DNA of 31,432 bases from Rickettsiales bacterium UBA2645 (GTDB lineage Bacteria > Pseudomonadota > Alphaproteobacteria > Rickettsiales > UBA1997). The DNA lies in contig DENL01000028.1 in NCBI GenBank assembly GCA_002359655.1, forward strand, positions 1 through 31,432. The letters run 5' to 3'. Under the pieces are notes generated by a model, which saw only the letters and a list, made by a program, of their open reading frames with translations, had not been told where the DNA came from and searched no databases. A program made the translations under genes and the position numbers. This document shows, in pieces, positions 7,875 to 14,864 of this stretch; positions within the stretch are counted from its first letter, which is position 1; every line of letters starts with the position of its first letter.

Positions 7875-8511
7875 CGAAAATAATCAATCTTTATTGCCGC
7901 CAAACGCGAGCCAATTACTGAGAGATTTGGAAAGTGTATTTGGCGATTCTTTTGATCTGCCAACGCTAAATCGTTATGTGGCAAATCCTGACCTTGCACC
8001 GGCTCATATTCTGCCTTGGCTTGCTTGGGCATTATCAGTTGATGATTGGAGTGATAGCTGGTCAGAACAAATTCGCCGCAATGTTATCAAGGCCAGTGTC
8101 GAGGTTCACCGAAAAAAAGGAACGATTGGCTCTCTAAAAAAAGCGCTGCAAGCCTTCAATTACACAAACATAAAAGTTGAAGAATGGTTTGAATATGGCG
8201 CTGACCCATATTTTTTCAGAGTGTTTTTTGATGTCAGAGAGCCTGGCTTTGATGTGAATGTTTTGCCACAGGTTCAAAAAGTTATTGAGAGCACCAAAAA
8301 CGCCAGATCGCATCTTGAAAGCCTGAGAGCTTATCTCTCAGCCGAAATGGGTTTGGTGAGTATTGGCAGCATCATTATTTCAAAAGAAGTTACTTCGCTC
8401 AATCCCGTGATTTTTGATCACGATGACGAATTAGAAAATCAATCAGACGCACCAACTTTGGGCGCATTTTTTATCACTAAAGAAATTACGACGATTTATC
8501 CTCTGACATGA
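7867..8511 (+). CDS. I: Tail protein I (baseplate)
   Basis: The 214-residue protein has the gpI motif set: LLPPNASQLLRDLESVFGD, then AHILPWLAWALSVDDWSDSW (about 46-65), then a region with HRKKGTIGSLKKAL (about 81-94). gpI joins the baseplate wedges to the fibre network. The last 40 residues contain a duplicated motif (ISKEVTSLNPV and ITKEITTIYPL), seen in other members of the family. The 3' end overlaps the fibre gene by 4 nt (ATGA). Confidence 0.92.
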   Translation: MSDENNQSLLPPNASQLLRDLESVFGDSFDLPTLNRYVANPDLAPAHILPWLAWALSVDDWSDSWSEQIRRNVIKASVEVHRKKGTIGSLKKALQAFNYTNIKVEEWFEYGADPYFFRVFFDVREPGFDVNVLPQVQKVIESTKNARSHLESLRAYLSAEMGLVSIGSIIISKEVTSLNPVIFDHDDELENQSDAPTLGAFFITKEITTIYPLT

Positions 8512-10268
8512 CGCAAAGCTACTACAGCATTATTACCAATAATGGTCTGTTGAAGGAAGCGGCAGCAAGAATTTCAGGAGCATCGCAAGTAAATTTAACT
8601 CACCTAGCAGTTGGTGACTCAAATGGCACGACTTACAATCCAAATGGAGCACAAACTGCTTTAGTGCATGAAGTTTACAGAACAACTTTAACTCATGTTG
8701 CAGTCGATGAAGCCAATCCAAATCAACTGATTGTTGAAGGAGTAATCAATGAAACTGTAGGACCATTTTACATTCGCGAAGTTGGAATTTTTGACTCTGA
8801 CGGACAACTTTTTGCAATCGGAAAATATCCCGAAACTTTCAAATCAACAACCGCCACAGGCTCAGGAAAACGGCTTTATGTGCGGATGATTTTGGGCTTT
8901 ACCAATTCGCCACAAGTCAACCTGATTCAATCAGAAGATCTAAACAATGATCCAAATTTTAACGCCAATGTTTTAAGCACAATTGATGATATCAATTCTG
9001 GAATTTCTTCTCTTAATTCCGGAATTTCTGCTCTTAACAGTTCCTTAACTCAAAAGTTAGCAAAAGCACAAAATCTCTCTGATGTAGCAGATGCAGCAAA
9101 AGCAAGAATAAATCTCGGATTACAAATTGGCGTAAATGTTCAGGCCTTTGCTGCAAATTTGGCTGCACTTGCTGGACTAACCGGTGCCGCAAAAAAACTT
9201 CCTTACTTCACTGGCGCGGGACAGATGGGTATTGCAGATTTGTTCTCCAATAAAAATACCATTATCAATGGCGATTTTAATATTTGGCAGAGAGGAACTT
9301 CTTTTGCTTCAGTATCTGATGGAACTTACACAGCAGACAGGTGGAGATATACAAAAGTTAATACCACCGCAATTCATACTATTAGCCGCTCAACTGATGT
9401 GCCAACCTTTGCTCAGGCTGGTAGAGCTTTTAATTATTCAATATCTATTGATTGCACAACCGCTGATGCTTCTGTCGCAGCTAATGATTACGCCGCAATA
9501 ACTCAGTTAATTGAAGGCTATAATTTTTTGCCCTTAGCGCAAAAAACTTTCACTTTATCATTTTGGGTTAAAGCAACTAAAGCTGGAATATACTGTCTCG
9601 GCTTTATGAATTCAGCTGTTGATAGATCTTATGTCGGGGAATATACGATTAATGCTGCTAATACTTGGGAAAAAAAAGAAATAACAATCAGCGCTTCGCC
9701 TTCAGCTGGAACTTGGAATTACACCAATGGTGTTGGTTTATATGTCAACTTTACCTTGATGTCTGGATCGACAAGACAAGGCACTGCAAATATTTGGCAA
9801 ACTGGTGAATATGAGGCCACTTCTAATCAGGTTAACGCCTGCGACAGTACTTCGAATAATTTAAAACTTTGTGGTGTTGGGTTAGAAGTTGGATCAGTCG
9901 CCACTGATTTTGAAAATAGAAGCTATACGCAAGAGCTGATAATGTGTCAGAGGCATTACGAAAAATCTTATGAGCATGATGTTTTTGCGGGCTCAAATTC
10001 AGCAGCGGGTTTGGTTTCGGGAAGAGCTATTGCAACCACTATTGATCAAATGGTTCCATTTAAAGTATCTAAAAGAGTCGCTCCAAGTCTGGCTATTTAT
10101 AACAATGTTACGGGTGCTGTTGGATCGGTTAGAAATGAATCAGCTGGTAGTGACATATCAGTAATACCAGAAATTAATGGTCAGAATTCTTTCTCTATCA
10201 GGTTGGCTTCTAGCCTATCAAACGCGCAAAGAATTACATTTCATTGGACTGCATCGGCAGAACTTTAA
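8508..10268 (+). CDS. H: Tail fibre protein 1 (gpH-like, DUF3751 N-terminus)
   Basis: The 586-residue protein has a conserved N-terminal baseplate-attachment domain (about 1-150) with YYSIITNNGLLKEAAA, LTHLAVGDSNG and GPFYIREVGIFDSDGQLFAIGK. A 22-residue insert at about 163-184 consists of heptad repeats (LNSGISS, LNSGISA, LNSSLTQ), suggesting a trimeric coiled coil. The C-terminal half is a β-rich shaft and receptor-binding head, with FNIWQRGTSF and SFWVKATKAG. It would recognise the host surface. A second paralogous fibre gene follows at 10.9 kb and shares the N-terminal and shaft parts but not the heptad insert. Confidence 0.92.
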   Translation: MTQSYYSIITNNGLLKEAAARISGASQVNLTHLAVGDSNGTTYNPNGAQTALVHEVYRTTLTHVAVDEANPNQLIVEGVINETVGPFYIREVGIFDSDGQLFAIGKYPETFKSTTATGSGKRLYVRMILGFTNSPQVNLIQSEDLNNDPNFNANVLSTIDDINSGISSLNSGISALNSSLTQKLAKAQNLSDVADAAKARINLGLQIGVNVQAFAANLAALAGLTGAAKKLPYFTGAGQMGIADLFSNKNTIINGDFNIWQRGTSFASVSDGTYTADRWRYTKVNTTAIHTISRSTDVPTFAQAGRAFNYSISIDCTTADASVAANDYAAITQLIEGYNFLPLAQKTFTLSFWVKATKAGIYCLGFMNSAVDRSYVGEYTINAANTWEKKEITISASPSAGTWNYTNGVGLYVNFTLMSGSTRQGTANIWQTGEYEATSNQVNACDSTSNNLKLCGVGLEVGSVATDFENRSYTQELIMCQRHYEKSYEHDVFAGSNSAAGLVSGRAIATTIDQMVPFKVSKRVAPSLAIYNNVTGAVGSVRNESAGSDISVIPEINGQNSFSIRLASSLSNAQRITFHWTASAEL

Positions 10269-10285
10269 TTTTTTAAAATTTTAAA

Positions 10286-10831
10286 ATGGAAATAGTTACG
10301 CTAAAAGAGCAAGAAAACGGCTATCTGGTAAATGGCGCAATTTTTGTACCAAAGGTTCAGGAAAATTCTGATTACCAAAATATTCAAAAATGGATTGCAA
10401 AAGGTGGTGCTCCTGAAAAAGAGGATTTACTGGCAAAAGCAAAGTTGAAAAAAATCGCCGAAATAAAATCAATTCGTGATCAAAAAAATATTGAACCAAT
10501 CACTGATTTTGAAGCCTTTTTGCTTGATGAAGAAGGCAATAAAACCAAACAACAATCTTATTTTATTTTTTACACCAACCGTCATCAAACCAATCCGGCA
10601 TCTGATCCTGATTCTATAATTTCCAGAGCTTTAGATCTGGGTTCAGTGCCATATTTTACCAAAGATCTGATTGGTAATAAAATTAATATTGAACTTACTT
10701 CCAAAATAGCTGCATCACTGCGTCAACATATAGCTCAAAGAAATAACGATAATTACAAACTGAGCAGCTCAATTGAAGTTGAGATAAATAACGCCACCAC
10801 AATCGAAGAAATAGAAGCAATTACGCTTTAG
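10286..10831 (+). CDS. Fibre-associated small protein, possible tail-fibre assembly/chaperone
   Basis: The 181-residue protein lies between two fibre genes, where P2 carries the fibre-assembly gene G. An N-terminal segment with YQNIQKWIAKGGAPE (about 33-47) resembles the 'Y…W…GG…P' region found at the start of many DUF4376-type phage proteins. The KKIAEIKSIRDQKN segment that follows also fits. The rest is mixed α/β with no catalytic motif that I can see. It may help fold or attach fibre 1, but this rests on position. It starts 17 nt after the first fibre. Confidence 0.6.
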   Translation: MEIVTLKEQENGYLVNGAIFVPKVQENSDYQNIQKWIAKGGAPEKEDLLAKAKLKKIAEIKSIRDQKNIEPITDFEAFLLDEEGNKTKQQSYFIFYTNRHQTNPASDPDSIISRALDLGSVPYFTKDLIGNKINIELTSKIAASLRQHIAQRNNDNYKLSSSIEVEINNATTIEEIEAITL

Positions 10832-10887
10832 GCGAAATTCAAAAACAAAAAAAGTTTTACAGAAGATCAAAGACATATCTGTCATAA

Positions 10888-12585
10888 GTGACCCAAGAAT
10901 TTTACAGCATTATAACCAATAGCGGTTTGGCAAAACACGCTGTGGCAAGTCTTGGTGGCGCGCCAATAAATCTCACTCACCTTGCAGTCGGAGATTCAAA
11001 CGGCACTTCATATAATCCGACCGCAACCGCAACAGCTCTGCAAAATGAACGCTACAGAACAACTTTAACTTACGCCCAAATTGATGGAAGCAATCCAAAT
11101 CAGTTAATCGTTGAAGCGGTTATCGATGAAACAGTTGGTCCGTTTTATGTGCGTGAAGTTGGGATTTTTGATTCAAGTGGTGCTTTATTTGCGATTGGAA
11201 AATTTCCTGAAACTTTCAAACCAAATTTACCAAGTGGATCAGGGAAAAAATTATATGTCAGGATGATCTTGGCATTTGCCAGTAGCCCGCAAGTCAATCT
11301 TGTTCAGTCTGAAAATCTGAATTATGATCCGAATTTCTCGACCAATGTTTTTGAGGCAATTGCGCTAAAATTAGCCAAGTCAGCAAATCTTTCTGATGTA
11401 ACTGATGTTGCTAAGGCACGAAATAATCTTGGACTAGAAATTGGCGTAAATGTTCAAGCATTTGCTGCAAACTTAGCAGCACTTGCTGGATTAACAGGAG
11501 CGGCAAATAAATTACCGATTTTCACCAATGCAGGACAGATGGGGCTTGTTGATCCTTTCTCTAACCGTAATGTCATAACCAATGGTGATTTTAATATTTG
11601 GCAACGCGGAACATCTTTTGTTGGATTAACTGGAGTTACCTTTTGTTGTGATCGTTTTTATTACAGCAGAACGGGATTAATGGTGCATGATGTTAGTAGA
11701 TCAGCAGATGTTCCGAGTTTTGCTCAGGCAGGAAGGCTCTTTAATTATTCGGTTTTAATAGATTGCCAAACGGCAGATACTTCTATTACTGCTTCAAAAC
11801 TTTGTGTTTTTGAGCATGTGATTGAAGGCTATAATTATCTGCCAATCGCTCAGAGAACTACCACTCTGTCATTTTGGGTTAAAGCAACAAAGATCGGAAC
11901 ATACTGTGTTTATCTTGCTAACTCAATCAACGATCGAAGCTATGTTGCTGAGTACACGGTCAATACCTCTGACACTTGGGAATATAAAACCATTACAATA
12001 TCAGCACCACCAAGTGCTGGAAGTTGGAATTTTACCAATGGTGTTGGATTAAGATTAGGCTTTACTTTAGCTGCTGGATCAAGCCTTCAAACAACAAAAG
12101 ATGTTTGGCAAGCAGGAGGATATTTTGCTACAGCAAATCAGGTTAATGCGTGCGATAACATCGTAAATAACTTCAGGCTTTGTGGCATTCAACTTGAAGC
12201 TGGCTCTATTGCCACACCTTTTGAGCAAATATCAATTCAACATGAGCTAGAACTCTGCCAGAGATATTTTGAAAGAAGCTACAATATAGAAACTCCAACC
12301 GGAACTATAGAAGAAAATCAGGCAGCTTGGGGAAATGTTAATTCTGCTGACACCACTCTGCTTTGTGTAAATGTTGATTTTAAATCCATCAAACGAACGA
12401 CACCAAGTGTCACAGCTTACAACACATCAACCGGTGCTGCGGGATCATTCATCGCAGGCTCCACATCCAAGAATGTTTCTACAGTGGTAGGAGGCACTAA
12501 AGGAATAGGACGTATCTATGCCACAACCGGTATGACGGCGGGAGTGTATGCCAGATTCCACTGGGTAGCTGATGCTGAATTATGA
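10888..12585 (+). CDS. Tail fibre protein 2, paralogue of fibre 1, GTG start
   Basis: The 565-residue protein is a paralogue of the preceding fibre. It shares the attachment domain (EFYSIITNSGLAKHAVA, LTHLAVGDSNGT, GPFYVREVGIFDSSGALFA), the region GVNVQAFAANLAALAGLTGA and the shaft motif FNIWQRGTSF, and it diverges toward the C-terminus. It lacks the heptad insert. The start is GTG, with no strong Shine-Dalgarno sequence, where fibre 1 has ATG. The N-terminal alignment with fibre 1 supports this start. Two fibres with different C-termini would broaden or switch host range. Confidence 0.9.
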   Translation: MTQEFYSIITNSGLAKHAVASLGGAPINLTHLAVGDSNGTSYNPTATATALQNERYRTTLTYAQIDGSNPNQLIVEAVIDETVGPFYVREVGIFDSSGALFAIGKFPETFKPNLPSGSGKKLYVRMILAFASSPQVNLVQSENLNYDPNFSTNVFEAIALKLAKSANLSDVTDVAKARNNLGLEIGVNVQAFAANLAALAGLTGAANKLPIFTNAGQMGLVDPFSNRNVITNGDFNIWQRGTSFVGLTGVTFCCDRFYYSRTGLMVHDVSRSADVPSFAQAGRLFNYSVLIDCQTADTSITASKLCVFEHVIEGYNYLPIAQRTTTLSFWVKATKIGTYCVYLANSINDRSYVAEYTVNTSDTWEYKTITISAPPSAGSWNFTNGVGLRLGFTLAAGSSLQTTKDVWQAGGYFATANQVNACDNIVNNFRLCGIQLEAGSIATPFEQISIQHELELCQRYFERSYNIETPTGTIEENQAAWGNVNSADTTLLCVNVDFKSIKRTTPSVTAYNTSTGAAGSFIAGSTSKNVSTVVGGTKGIGRIYATTGMTAGVYARFHWVADAEL

Positions 12586-12635
12586 TTAACGATCTTCTGA
12601 ATAATTTTTCCTTAATAACAAAAAAATAAAAACTT

Positions 12636-13859
12636 ATGACCGATCAATTTCTACATGGCGTAGAAATCATCGAAATAGATGATGGTGCGCGCCCTATACA
12701 AACAGTTAAATCTTCCGTAATCGGACTTGTCGGCACTGCGCCGAAGGGACCTGTGAACATTCCGACTTTGATCTTAGGCTCAAGATCAGAAGCGGTTAAA
12801 ATTTTCGGCGATAATCAGAGTTACAGCATCCCGAAAGCACTGGATGGAATTTTTGATCAAACCGGTGCAATGGTTGTGGTTATCAACGTTGCCGATCCGG
12901 ATAATTCAGCTCATAAAACTGCCGGCGTTCTTGATCCGACAAAAATCACTTTGGGTGATATTGTCGGCGGCGTTGATAGTGAAACCGGAAAATACAAAGG
13001 TGTTTCTGCCTTGCTCGCAGCACAGTCAGAAGTTGGAGTTCAGCCAAGAATTTTAATCGCACCAGGATTCACTCATCAAACTCCGCTTGATGAAGATGAT
13101 GAACCGGTGGCAAATCCTGTTGTTTCAGAATTACTTGGAATCGCCGAAAGTTTAAGAGCAGTAATCATCGCCGACTGCCCAAATACCAACGATACTGACG
13201 CTGTTAATTATCGCGAAGATTGGGGATCAGCAAGAATTTATCCGGTCTATCCTTGGGTAAAAGTTTTAAATCCTGTCGATAGTAGCATCGTTCAGGAACC
13301 ACCATCTGCAAGGATTGCGGGGTTGATTGCAAAATCAGATAATGACCGCGGTTTCTGGTGGTCGCCTTCAAACATGGTGATCAACGGCATTGTCGGAATT
13401 TCTAAACCGATTGATTTCGCCTTGGGTGATGCGAACAGCAAAGCCAATTTCTTAAATGAAAACGACATTGCGACCATCATTCAACAAGATGGATTCAGGC
13501 TTTGGGGCAACAGAACAACTTCTGCTGATGCAAAATGGTTATTCCTGCAAACCCGTAGAACTGCTGATATGATCAATGATTCTCTTTTGAAAGCTCATAT
13601 GTGGGCGGTAGATCGCAACATCACTAAGACCTACATCGAAGATGTTTTGGAAGGCATTAATAATTATCTGCGCTACCTGAAAAGCATAGGTGCAATCATT
13701 GGCGGAGTAGCGTTTGCTGATCCAGCGTTAAACACTCCTGATCAGATTGCTCTCGGTAAAGTGTCATTCGATTTTGATTTCACGCCACCTTATCCGGCAG
13801 AGCACATCACCTTCCGCTCAAGAATGGTCGATGATTATCTCGAAGAAATTTTCCAATAA
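12636..13859 (+). CDS. FI: Contractile tail sheath protein
   Basis: The 407-residue protein matches P2 FI. The N-terminus has FLHGVEIIEIDDGARPIQTV followed by SSVIGLVGTAPKGP, which is the handshake region of the sheath. The middle contains YPVYPWVKVLNP, DNDRGFWWSPSN and RLWGNRTTS. The C-terminus ends IALGKVSFDFDFTPPYPAEH then a terminal ITFRSRMV. Subunits polymerise around the tube and contract to drive it through the envelope. A Mu-like or P2-like myovirus is certain from this gene. Confidence 0.95.
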   Translation: MTDQFLHGVEIIEIDDGARPIQTVKSSVIGLVGTAPKGPVNIPTLILGSRSEAVKIFGDNQSYSIPKALDGIFDQTGAMVVVINVADPDNSAHKTAGVLDPTKITLGDIVGGVDSETGKYKGVSALLAAQSEVGVQPRILIAPGFTHQTPLDEDDEPVANPVVSELLGIAESLRAVIIADCPNTNDTDAVNYREDWGSARIYPVYPWVKVLNPVDSSIVQEPPSARIAGLIAKSDNDRGFWWSPSNMVINGIVGISKPIDFALGDANSKANFLNENDIATIIQQDGFRLWGNRTTSADAKWLFLQTRRTADMINDSLLKAHMWAVDRNITKTYIEDVLEGINNYLRYLKSIGAIIGGVAFADPALNTPDQIALGKVSFDFDFTPPYPAEHITFRSRMVDDYLEEIFQ

Positions 13860-13878
13860 CCAACAAAGGTAAAAGCAC

Positions 13879-14379
13879 ATGATTCCTAAAATTTTAAAGA
13901 ACTTCAACCTATTCATTGATGGACGCGGCTATGCCGGAAAGGTTGAAGAAGTAAATCTTCCGAAGCTCAACATCAAAACCGAAGAGTTCCGTGCTGGCGG
14001 CATGGACTCGCCGGTGTTTGTTGATATGGGAATCGAGAAATTGGAAAGCTCTTTCACGCTTCTCGAATACGACAAAGATGTTTTAAAGCAGTTCGGCCTG
14101 GTTAGCGGTAATGCTGCGCAGGTAACGCTTCGCGGCGCGATACAAGACGACACCACAGTTTCATCTGTGATCGTAAAACTTCGCGGCATGTATACGGAAA
14201 TGGATATGGGGAAAATTTCTGCCGGCGAAAAAGGAACACTGCAATGCACTTTAGCTTGTCGTTATTACTCGCTGGAAATTGATGGTGAGAAACTGATCGA
14301 AATTGATATCGACAACATGACCAGAGTTATCGGTGGACAGGATAAACTGATAGATGTCCGCAAAGCTCTTGGAATTTAA
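13879..14379 (+). CDS. FII: Major tail tube protein
   Basis: The 166-residue protein matches P2 FII, the inner tube through which DNA passes. Signature parts are IPKILKNFNLFIDGRGYAGK at the N-terminus, FRAGGMDSPVFVDMGIEKLE (about 38-57) and the C-terminal YYSLEIDGEKLIEIDIDNMT. It follows the sheath by 19 nt with an AAAGGT ribosome-binding site. The region downstream (14380-14487) carries three tandem hairpins that could limit read-through to the low-abundance chaperone. Confidence 0.95.
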   Translation: MIPKILKNFNLFIDGRGYAGKVEEVNLPKLNIKTEEFRAGGMDSPVFVDMGIEKLESSFTLLEYDKDVLKQFGLVSGNAAQVTLRGAIQDDTTVSSVIVKLRGMYTEMDMGKISAGEKGTLQCTLACRYYSLEIDGEKLIEIDIDNMTRVIGGQDKLIDVRKALGI

Positions 14380-14408
14380 TATAACCTCTCAAGCCTTACT
14401 ATTCCCTC

Positions 14409-14466
14409 ATTGGGGAAAATCCCCAATCGATGTGGCAATTTTGCCACATGAAGAGCCGCGCAGCTC
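14409..14466 (+). promoter_or_regulatory. Three tandem RNA hairpins between tube and chaperone genes
   Basis: Three consecutive inverted repeats fill the gap between FII and E. Hairpin 1 pairs ATTGGGG (14409-14415) with CCCCAAT (14421-14427). Hairpin 2 pairs ATGTGGCAA with TTGCCACAT (14430-14449, a near-continuous 9 bp stem). Hairpin 3 pairs GAGC (14453-14456) with GCTC (14463-14466). No U-tract follows any of them, so they are not classical terminators. They could stabilise the tube mRNA, attenuate transcription, or block processing. Confidence 0.45.
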
Positions 14467-14487
14467 CAACTTAAATTTAATCTAAAT

Positions 14488-14769
14488 ATGCAAATCGAAC
14501 TAAAATATCCGGTCGAATCATCCGGTGAAAATCTTGATAAGCTGACCATGAGACGCTCTAAAGTTAAAGATCGTCTTCTGGTCGCTAAAATGAAAAACTC
14601 CTCAGATGAAGAAAAGGAAATCCGCCTTTTTGCTAATCTCTGTGAAGTAGAACCGAAGGTCATCGAAGAGCTTGATGAAAGCGACTACGCCAACCTGCAA
14701 AAGACCTATTTAAATTTTTTCAATTCCGAGGGGATGTTACCAGGGCAATTGTCATCCTCTCAAAAATAA
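14488..14769 (+). CDS. E: Tail assembly chaperone E
   Basis: The 93-residue product is the zero-frame tail-assembly chaperone of the P2 E type. Recognisable features are the N-terminal QIELKYPVESSGENLDKLTM then RRSKVKDRLL and an acidic, helical middle (FANLCEVEPKVIEELDESDY) with NLQKTYLNF. Chaperones of this kind bind the tape measure while the tube polymerises around it. A slippery run at 14715-14721 near the end of the gene allows a -1 shift into the E' frame, yielding a longer protein (see the fusion entry). Confidence 0.88.
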   Translation: MQIELKYPVESSGENLDKLTMRRSKVKDRLLVAKMKNSSDEEKEIRLFANLCEVEPKVIEELDESDYANLQKTYLNFFNSEGMLPGQLSSSQK

Positions 14770-14864
14770 CCAATTGGCAACTCTCTGAAATTTTAGAAAT
14801 GACCGAAGAAGATTTTTGCCTCTTCTTCGAAACCGCAATTGATGTTCAAAAAGAATTCTCATGA
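14488..14864 (+). CDS. E': Frameshifted chaperone E-E' (join of 14488-14721 and -1 frame from 14721)
   Basis: If ribosomes slip back one base at 14715-14721, translation continues in the -1 frame from C14721. It reads QFRGDVTRAIVILSKITNWQ, then LSEILEMTEEDFCLFFE and TAIDVQKEFS, and stops at TGA 14862-14864. The stop overlaps the tape measure ATG (14861). The fusion is about 125 residues (78 before the slip, 47 after), close to the P2 E+E' product. The W-x-L-S-E-I-x-x-M motif is the usual E' hallmark. The join is inferred from sequence and by analogy with P2. Confidence 0.75.
14712..14721 (+). promoter_or_regulatory. -1 programmed frameshift site (slippery heptamer)
   Basis: In the E frame the codons read TTA AAT TTT TTC. 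This gives two overlapping X_XXY_YYZ heptamers: A AAT TTT (14712-14718) and T TTT TTC (14715-14721). The second closely matches the T_TTT_TTG site used by P2 E/E'. A shift here leads into an open frame that ends exactly at the tape measure start. Confidence 0.75.

Noticed and set aside
13929..14249. 106-codon antisense frame inside the tail tube gene
   Set aside because: The tube protein frame is unambiguous and conserved, and the antisense frame lacks a ribosome-binding site.
14409..14449. The two stronger hairpins as a rho-independent terminator after the tube gene
   Set aside because: No T-run follows either stem, and downstream tail genes E, T, U, X, D still need to be transcribed, so I list them only as regulatory hairpins.
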